Shown: positions 58,016-64,000 of the stretch, piece by piece
Layout of the letters: each line of letters opens with the position of its first letter
Position numbering within the stretch: position 1 is the first letter of the stretch
Assembly: GCF_025766255.1 (NCBI RefSeq)
Contig: NW_026516678.1
Span: 310,001-374,000, forward strand
Source of the DNA: Zychaea mexicana
Lineage: Eukaryota > Mucoromycota > Mucoromycetes > Mucorales > Lichtheimiaceae
Length of the DNA stretch: 64,000 bases
Reading direction: 5' to 3'
Made by a program: the position numbers and the translations under genes
Notes under the pieces: generated by a model
Databases searched by the model: none
Told to the model about the DNA's origin: nothing
What the model saw: the letters and a program-made list of their open reading frames with translations, nothing else

Positions 58016-60172
58016 ATGTCATACAACTTCATTGATAGCGACAGGAATGACAGTCATCTTTCTACGGCGACAACAACAATAACAGCTCAAGATGATGAGA
58101 CGTCGACTGAAGATTTGCTCTATCAATACCTAGAGCCCCATTTTGCTCAATCATTTTCTCCTGTGAGCCTCTTTGATGACCACGAGTTTGACACGATGGA
58201 AATGATCGGTTTGTCTTCCCCTATCAGCCATCATTCATCTTCACCACAAACCATCCATGACTATCCAGCACAGACCTGTGTTACAGCTTATCCTCATCCC
58301 GATATCAATATGACTTCCGCAAACCTAGTCGATGATCACATACAGCTGCAAATAACTAGCTTTTCCGACCTCCAAACAGCGCTTAAAGACATTGGTCATG
58401 AAGCCTATGGCTCACCGGCTGGAAGTCCGCAGCAACCAATGCTCAGCTTCCCTGGTTTGCAAGATCCGCTACTGCACAGCAGTCATCACCATCACAATCA
58501 CAACACTTATTATCACCACAACAGTTATAACGCTGCTTCATCAACATTATTGGCAGCAGACGATCAGATCTACAACAATGGCAACAAAAACGACGATATA
58601 ACAACTACGACAGATACAGCAGCGAACAACTCAACAGAAGAAGACCTAGTGTACTTGAACAGCACCGACTTCACTGTACCGTCTTCCATCCGACTTAACG
58701 TCGAAAGCTCCCACATGCTCGAGAGTTTGATGCAACAGGCCGTATCACATTGGTGCTGCATTGGATTCAAAGTAGCACCGATCAGCCTCGATTTGATCCG
58801 CGACTGGCACAGTGCACCTCCGGCGATTGTGTACTGCGTAGCATCAATCAGCTTAGTCACATTTATAGATCATAATGCGAGTCAATCTTTCATCAAGCAA
58901 GCGGCCATGGTATTTTACGAGCAAGCGCGACACAAGATGGACGACGTGTTTGTTGAAGACATGCAGCCCATGATAATTCAAGCCTATTTCTGCTTGAGCT
59001 ACACATCCAATCTGCTACGGTTGTATGAGCAGCAACGAACATGGGGAGGACTGGCGTCCATTGCTTTGCAACAGCATACCAAAGACATTGCCGCTGGCCG
59101 GCCTGTCGATCGCATGACCATGATGTGCTGGCTTCGCTGGTACTATGTTGACGCATGGATGTGCCTTACCCTGAATCGAGAATGCCTGCTGGCAGACGAT
59201 ACACCGCTACAACTGGCAGCACTCAGCAACAATACCAACGACGACGACGACGCATCATTATCGCTTCGGCCAGAAAATTTCCATGGTCTCTTTCAATTTG
59301 CTGCTTTGACGCAGTACATGCGTATGTACATTCGAGCGATCCGATCCGGCACCATTTTTCAAGAAGGCACAACTTACCCTTCGTTACTCTATCAAGAGAT
59401 AACCGTACAGTTAAAGCAGTGGTACGCCCAGCAGCAGCATACCGAAAACCATTTTCACTTGTGCTATCACGCCATGCGGCTCGTCATTCTCTTCCAGTTC
59501 TTAAATCCAGCGTCTTCTCCGCCACAAGACATTTTGATCGACTGTTTGGAAACCAACCTGGCCTTGTTGCAAGCATTGCAGTATCTCAAAGAAATTGGCT
59601 GCGACCAGAGTACCTATCACCACATGTTTTTCGCCATCCACAACACAGCCAAACGCATCTATACATACAACTCACATGCACTAAAGCATTTTGCCGAAGA
59701 ACAGCTGCGGATCAACTTGATGCTGTTGCGCGGTACTCAGGCTTATATCAACGACGTATTCAAGGTGCGACTTTATGCCGAAAAAATCGAACAACAATTC
59801 CGTGACCTCCAGATTTCGATTGAAGGCAGCACGAGTACCTGTAGTGGCATAGTGTTTAATAACAATGGATCGTTATTATCATCACCTTCTTCTCAAGCTT
59901 CGTCGTCGTCTTCGGCAGGTAGGCCATCCAACAGGCGGTCACTCTCTTTACCAGCTACAACGTCACTGCAGCCCAGCAATTCGGGGTCCCCATGCATTTT
60001 TGTGTTTCGTCAAAAGCCGTTACCAACGCCATCCACTACTCGAGTGCGCAAGTCATCGCATGACGAAAAGATCAAAAAGGATTCGCTTAAGCGTCAGTTT
60101 TCCTTTCCATGTTCATCGAAGAAGAAGAAGAATTCTCCCCCCAATACCTCAGTTCAATATTGCCCTTCATAA
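58016..60172 (+). CDS. Fungal-specific transcription factor domain protein lacking a Zn2Cys6 motif
   Basis: An intronless gene of 718 residues from the ATG MSYNFIDSDRND. An upstream in-frame ATG at 57746 would add 90 Ser/Pro/Phe-rich residues that look like a translated leader, so 58016 is preferred. The first 220 residues are Ser/Thr/His/Asn-rich and acidic. The core at about 230-600 resembles the middle homology region of fungal zinc-cluster regulators: MLESLMQQAVSHWCCIGFKV, AIVYCVASISLVTFIDHNAS, MIIQAYFCLSYTSNLLRLYE, TWGGLASIALQQHTKDIAA and WLRWYYVDAWMCLTLNREC. The tail is Ser-rich with basic clusters (KKKKNS). No CxxC zinc cluster is present anywhere, so it may act as a co-regulator or bind DNA through a partner. 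Confidence 0.78.
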   Translation: MSYNFIDSDRNDSHLSTATTTITAQDDETSTEDLLYQYLEPHFAQSFSPVSLFDDHEFDTMEMIGLSSPISHHSSSPQTIHDYPAQTCVTAYPHPDINMTSANLVDDHIQLQITSFSDLQTALKDIGHEAYGSPAGSPQQPMLSFPGLQDPLLHSSHHHHNHNTYYHHNSYNAASSTLLAADDQIYNNGNKNDDITTTTDTAANNSTEEDLVYLNSTDFTVPSSIRLNVESSHMLESLMQQAVSHWCCIGFKVAPISLDLIRDWHSAPPAIVYCVASISLVTFIDHNASQSFIKQAAMVFYEQARHKMDDVFVEDMQPMIIQAYFCLSYTSNLLRLYEQQRTWGGLASIALQQHTKDIAAGRPVDRMTMMCWLRWYYVDAWMCLTLNRECLLADDTPLQLAALSNNTNDDDDASLSLRPENFHGLFQFAALTQYMRMYIRAIRSGTIFQEGTTYPSLLYQEITVQLKQWYAQQQHTENHFHLCYHAMRLVILFQFLNPASSPPQDILIDCLETNLALLQALQYLKEIGCDQSTYHHMFFAIHNTAKRIYTYNSHALKHFAEEQLRINLMLLRGTQAYINDVFKVRLYAEKIEQQFRDLQISIEGSTSTCSGIVFNNNGSLLSSPSSQASSSSSAGRPSNRRSLSLPATTSLQPSNSGSPCIFVFRQKPLPTPSTTRVRKSSHDEKIKKDSLKRQFSFPCSSKKKKNSPPNTSVQYCPS

Positions 60173-60433
60173 TCATCCTTCTCTTTTTCATAATGTTTAA
60201 CTTCTTATGTTTTTACGATTGTTCTCTATATATATTTATAATATCATAATAGCATTTACATATATGGCTCCATAACAATGTTTGTATAGCCCCTCTTGTT
60301 TTTCAAGTATCTTTTCTAATAAAAAGTGACGACTATGTAAAAAGATTTAAAGTGTAATAAGTGTTAAAAGTGTTTCCTGCAACAGCATTTGCTGAGACAG
60401 AAAGGGCAAATTTTGCTATATGGTTTGCTCCCA
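60173..60433. other. 3' flank of transcription factor gene
   Basis: AT-rich, no gene. It contains an AATAAAA polyadenylation-like signal at 60318-60324. Confidence 0.4.
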
Positions 60434-60570
60434 TCAGTACGGTGCCCGCTCGATAATTCGATACCCGATAACTCGATATTTTCGATAATTCGATCACTTT
60501 CTCAAATGACCAGGCTGGTAAGCAGTAAAATATCGACAAATCGATAATTCGATCATCGATCACTTGGCTG
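60434..60570. repeat. Terminal or satellite-like repeats, 13-mer TCGATAATTCGAT three times
   Basis: The 13-mer TCGATAATTCGAT occurs exactly at 60450-60462, 60482-60494 and 60541-60553, with partial copies (CGATAACTCGATA, ATATCGACA) between. The block opens with CAGTACGGTGCC. Pogo-group elements commonly start CAGT, so this may be one end of the transposon remnant at 61.1-62.1 kb. No matching inverted copy is seen at the other side. Confidence 0.55.
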
Positions 60571-60607
60571 TGACATATCGACAAGTATAAACCAATAGAA
60601 TTACTTA

Positions 60608-60670
60608 GTGACGCGGAATCGAACCAGCGATCAGTGTCGGATCATACATCAGAGTCCAGAGTTAACATGT
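60608..60670 (-). other. tRNA-like fragment with pol III B-box match
   Basis: On the minus strand the sequence contains GGTTCGATTCC, an exact B-box/T-arm match, and upstream GTTAACTCTGGACTCTGA, which resembles the D-loop end and anticodon arm of tRNA-Gln(CUG). A paired acceptor stem and a proper anticodon stem cannot be formed, so it is not a functional tRNA. It may be a tRNA pseudogene or part of a SINE. Confidence 0.35.
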
Positions 60671-61087
60671 ATTCCCAATAAAAATTCGTAGTATATATTT
60701 ATTCACTTAATTTAGAAAGTCCATGAGGTGGGATTGCGTCAGCTTCACTGATTGCCGCTCCTCTGACTCCAAAAGTCTAACTCTTTTTTTTACCAGATAC
60801 AAGATGTCCATATCCAATTTGTGTGTGATGTCAAGTTTATCTATAAAACTATGGTAGAGGCGCTTTTTTCCTTTAATTGCCCTAATATTCGCATCGGCAT
60901 CATCTTCTTCTTCATTTTGTTCTTCGGTCGCTCCATCCTCGCCTATTATAAAGACGAGGGGATTTTATCCATCAATGCACTTACTTTGTATGATGTCCCT
61001 ACTAGAAGATTGATAAGTAGTACTGTACCTTCATCTTCAACGTTTTGATTCACCAAACGATCCATTCGTTCTTCCAGCGTCAACATC

Positions 61088-62080
61088 TCATGTCCCGTCG
61101 TCTTCGTCATCTGGAATCACGAAAACTGTGTTCGTATCATCTTGATCATTGCTGACAGATCTTAGGTACGAGTCAAGTTCGACAGTCAGTTCCTCCTCCT
61201 CCTGCAAAACAACAGCTTCTTCGGATTCAATTACTTCTGTAAGGGTTTCCACTGACATAAGGCCAGTATGTCGAAAACAATTTGAAATTGTTTCGGACGA
61301 GACACGGTCCCAGGCCATAATAGACCAGTCCAAGGCTTGTTTGAACTTAATGTTGTAAAGATCGTGAAGCTCGTTGTTGTTGTAGCGAATTGTTGCTCTG
61401 CGAAATAAGATGCTCCTAAAATAGATTTGGCCCAACAAGTTCTGCTTTCTTAACATCCAAATAAATCACTTTGTCTGCTTAAATCTCCTGTTGTTTACAA
61501 TGTACCTATACTTTTTTTTGAACGAAGCAATGATTCCTGCATCAAGCGGTTGGTAGTGGGATGTGGTTTTTAGAGGAAGCATGCACAACTCGATATTTTT
61601 TTAACTGAATATCCAAGTTTTTATGCGAAGGTGCATTATCCATCAATAAGAGAGCTTTTTTGCCTTTATGTGCATGAAACACTGCCGAATCCAGCTTGCG
61701 CAAGATCTCTCTTAAAATCGACTTTGTCATCCACGCTTTCGTATTGTTGTGGTGTATTGAATCAGCTGTCGTTCTTTTTCATGTTTTACTAACATTAACT
61801 TACTCAGCTTTGATCCAAAATCTTTTCCTCCAGCAAAGCGTTTAATGAAGTAGGGGCCAAGTTTATGCGAGCCAGTTGCATTGGTGACAAGGACAACAGT
61901 TACACGACTTTTATCGACTTTTCGTCCGGCAATAGGTTTGTTCGAAATCGTTCGACGTGGCACTTGCTTGTAAAAAAGTCCCGTTTCATCAATGTTATAG
62001 ATGCATTCAGGTGGAAACTCGGCTATTTTGGCCTTGACTTCTTCGAGCTGCTTTTGGATCTTTTCATCGTCGACATATCG
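61088..62080 (-). pseudogene. Decayed pogo/Tigger-type DDE transposase
   Basis: The minus strand encodes the catalytic half of a pogo/Tigger (DDE_1) transposase. Readable marks in order: NIDETGLFYKQVP (first Asp), VTVVLVTNATGSHKLGPYF, KAWMTKSI, LLLMDNAPSHK (second Asp), HYQPLDAGII (third Asp) and SIMAWDRVSSETISNCFRHT. The frame shifts near 61730-61740 and again near 61580-61600, and a TGA interrupts the stretch near 61470. The N-terminal helix-turn-helix/CENP-B part is absent, and a TAG lies directly before the readable region. The element is therefore 5'-truncated and dead. The acidic tail ends PDDEDDGT at 61088. Confidence 0.85.
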
Positions 62081-62159
62081 CTATATCAACGTCTACATTA
62101 TTAAACGCAAACTACTGTATCTTGCAGCACTGGCGAACGATCTATGGCTGAACTATGCG

Positions 62160-62247
62160 AAATTTAATTTTCATTGGCTAGCGACATTGATTTCCATTGG
62201 ACGACATTGGTTTCCATCGGGCCCGACATTGATTTTCATTGGCTGCG
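62160..62247 (+). repeat. Imperfect tandem repeat, about 21-22 bp, three to four copies
   Basis: Units of the form cGACATTGATTTCCATTGG occur at about 62182-62201, 62202-62221 and 62224-62243, with a partial copy (ATTTTCATTGGCTA) from 62167. The array lies between the truncated transposase and the RRG7-like gene, about 125 bp before its ATG. Confidence 0.7.
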
Positions 62248-62368
62248 ACATCACATATTGGAAATACTGTACTTCATCGAAACGAAGCTCATCTTGTTGT
62301 AACTACGATTCAGAAAAGAGATTGGCTCATTTAAATAAGGATATAGAAATCTGTCTCTCCTTCTTTCA

Positions 62369-62989
62369 ATGCGTAACCCTCTCAATCGTGCCAAATCAAC
62401 CTTGATCCACGATCTCAAATCGTTTCTACAACATCCACCCTCTGATTCGTCGTCCACTGTCTATCGAGGAACGCTTTTCGAATGGCAAACGCATCAAGTC
62501 TTTGAGCAAGAACTCGGGATGCGACTACGACGCGTAGGTGGAAAAAGCGACGGTGGCGTGGATTTACGAGGCACGTGGCCATTACGCGACTTGTCACTTT
62601 ATAAACAACAGCAACCTTTTGGGATAGATATTGCACCGAGCATCATCGTTCAATGCAAGAGTATCAAGGCTGGATGTTCACCTGATCATGTGCGGGCACT
62701 GGTCGGTGCAGCAGGCGCATTGGATCCTCAATCCAGTATAGCAATGTTGGCTACAAGCAGTAACAAAAAATATACAGCCGATGTCATTTCGCATTTCATG
62801 GAATCTCATATGCCGTTGGCCTTGGCAAGAATATGTGATGTGCGACTTGACTCGCTTCTATTCAATCCTGCAGCAGAAACAGTTTTACAAGGTTTGACAG
62901 TAGCAACCCAATTCGATTCCAATGGCAACCCAACACCCATATTGATGCATGATGGAGATATTGTTGATCGAGATAGAAATTGTTCATAA
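62369..62989 (+). CDS. RRG7-like mitochondrial restriction-endonuclease-fold protein
   Basis: An intronless 206-residue protein of the RRG7/DUF2034 family (Mrr-like restriction-endonuclease fold), required for respiratory growth in yeast. The start MRNPLNRAKSTLIHDL is Arg/Lys/Ser-rich, fitting a mitochondrial presequence. The family core is VYRGTLFEWQTHQVFEQEL, then LRRVGGKSDGGVDLRGTWPL, with the GG-x-x-D-GG-x-D-L nuclease motif, and IIVQCKSIKAGCSPDHVRAL, which supplies the QxK part of the PD-(D/E)xK site. SSIAMLATSSNKKYT is a further core strand. Catalytic residues appear intact. It abuts NIP7 convergently, 116 bp apart. Confidence 0.85.
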   Translation: MRNPLNRAKSTLIHDLKSFLQHPPSDSSSTVYRGTLFEWQTHQVFEQELGMRLRRVGGKSDGGVDLRGTWPLRDLSLYKQQQPFGIDIAPSIIVQCKSIKAGCSPDHVRALVGAAGALDPQSSIAMLATSSNKKYTADVISHFMESHMPLALARICDVRLDSLLFNPAAETVLQGLTVATQFDSNGNPTPILMHDGDIVDRDRNCS

Positions 62990-63105
62990 AAAAACAAGAC
63001 TTTTTTTCTGTGTAATGCGTTTTGGTGATATTGTAAATGAAAAAAGAAAGCAAAAGAATGTATATAGTATATTACAATGATAAAAGCTTTAAGGGAAAAC
63101 ATTAA

Positions 63106-63942
63106 TTATAATAAAGTATCTTCAGAGCGAAGGTATTCTCCAACATCTGCCTGATGGAACACAATGATATCCGTTGGCTGAAGCTTCTTCATATCTGCTG
63201 TTGATCGAGCAGTGACACCGAAACCCTAATTGAACTCTTGTCAGTTTACCCATCCTCCGCTATATGCATAATTGCTCCCCCTTCCTATCCTTGCAAAAAC
63301 AAACTTACCAAAGGCATGTCTGTCATGGAATAAACAACAACACCAGTGTGTTCAGGTGTATCATCCGTAATGCGACCCAAATGTGCCTTGACAACATTAT
63401 TGCCATAGAGATATGTCATTTCACCATTTGGCTTGATCCAGATCTTGTGCTAATACGATATGAATGTATCAGCCGTTTTCCGCTTCTATGTGATTTCAAT
63501 ATATAGCGGTTTACCTTTGCATATTGTGCCAAGTGATCCAAAGCGGTGACATGGAGCGTAAACTTTCCGGTTTTGGTGAACTTGCCGAAGCAGACACCAG
63601 CAGATCCCAACTGATCTCGACCAACAGAAGTTGCTATGCGTACCATGCTCTCACTATATATAGATTCTTGTTGAGTATATGTTGTCATGTGTTGTACTTT
63701 TATTTGTTCTACTCTTCTTTTATAGAGTACCTGAGGTAGTATACTCGATCTTTGTGCAAACGGAAGCAGTAAGTTTCATCCGGCCGATCAATCAAGTGCT
63801 TAATGTTCGATCCGATGCTACATAAGTGACAAGCTGTTAGACTTACATATTTCTCATTCACTTTAAAAACGTTTGAGATCGCTTACTATTTTGCTAATTT
63901 CTCGAAAAGCGTAGTTGTTTCTTCGTTTGTGAGAGGACGCAT
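63106..63942 (-). CDS. NIP7: NIP7, 60S ribosome biogenesis factor
   Basis: Five exons give about 180 residues. Nip7 binds pre-rRNA and is needed for 27S processing and 60S assembly. The start is [19 protein letters not shown], then [67 protein letters not shown] and the C-terminal PUA part ([32 protein letters not shown]). All agree with Nip7 in order and length. The promoter side is cut by the window end, 58 bp upstream of the ATG. Confidence 0.96.
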
Positions 63943-64000
63943 GGTGACTGCAGTACAATGTCAAAAAAAAAGTGTTGCTTTTCAAGGAACTTGAGCCACT

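Noticed and set aside
1..64000. CRISPR arrays, operons, bacterial attachment sites
   Set aside because: The sequence is eukaryotic with spliceosomal introns throughout. The only regular repeats are microsatellites and the short arrays listed.

Overview
The window is nuclear DNA of a filamentous, early-diverging fungus, most probably a member of the Mucoromycota. The reasons are inference from gene content and structure. Genes are packed on both strands and carry many short introns (about 50-150 bp, GTAAGT-type donors). Fungal-only families (Cut8/STS1, DUF3605, a fungal transcription-factor homology region, RRG7) sit beside genes that Dikarya often lack (RABL6, a PlsB-type peroxisomal acyltransferase, Yippee). 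Exon joins below were made by eye from splice sites, reading phase and family alignment. Gene spans are firmer than every internal splice.

Layout, left to right. 0-20 kb: ribosomal stalk protein P1 (-), RABL6-like GTPase (-), DUF3605 protein (-), RNF5/RNF185-type RING E3 (+), universal stress protein (-), Yippee (+), mitoribosomal mL53 (-), OLA1 ATPase (+), CENP-N/Chl4 kinetochore protein (-), STS1/Cut8 proteasome tether (+), RINGv membrane E3 (-). 20-40 kb: HSP104 (+) behind a promoter with an ordered GAA/TTC array, WDR59 of GATOR2/SEACAT (-), a seven-segment membrane protein (+), kynurenine aminotransferase (-), retromer VPS26 (+), an F-box/LRR protein (-).

40-46.5 kb is the accessory part. 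It has a 576-bp Harbinger-like MITE with 26-bp inverted repeats and TAA target duplications, an orphan low-complexity protein gene, and two coding-like stretches I cannot assign. 46.5-60.2 kb returns to housekeeping and signalling: an HSF-type transcription factor (+), an Mkk1/2-like MAP kinase kinase (-), ribosomal protein eL37 (+), a GNPAT-like acyltransferase ending in the peroxisomal signal SKL (+), and a fungal_trans-type regulator lacking a zinc cluster (+). 60.4-62.3 kb is a decayed pogo/Tigger transposon with satellite-like repeats and a tRNA-like fragment. The window closes with RRG7-like nuclease (+) and NIP7 (-).

Functional links: HSF-type factor, HSP104, universal stress protein, STS1 and two membrane RING ligases all bear on proteostasis. 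P1, eL37, OLA1 and NIP7 serve cytosolic translation; mL53 and RRG7 serve mitochondria. WDR59, VPS26 and the dileucine-bearing membrane protein act at the endolysosome or vacuole. There is no operon-like organisation; many neighbours are divergent pairs sharing 0.3-2 kb promoters.
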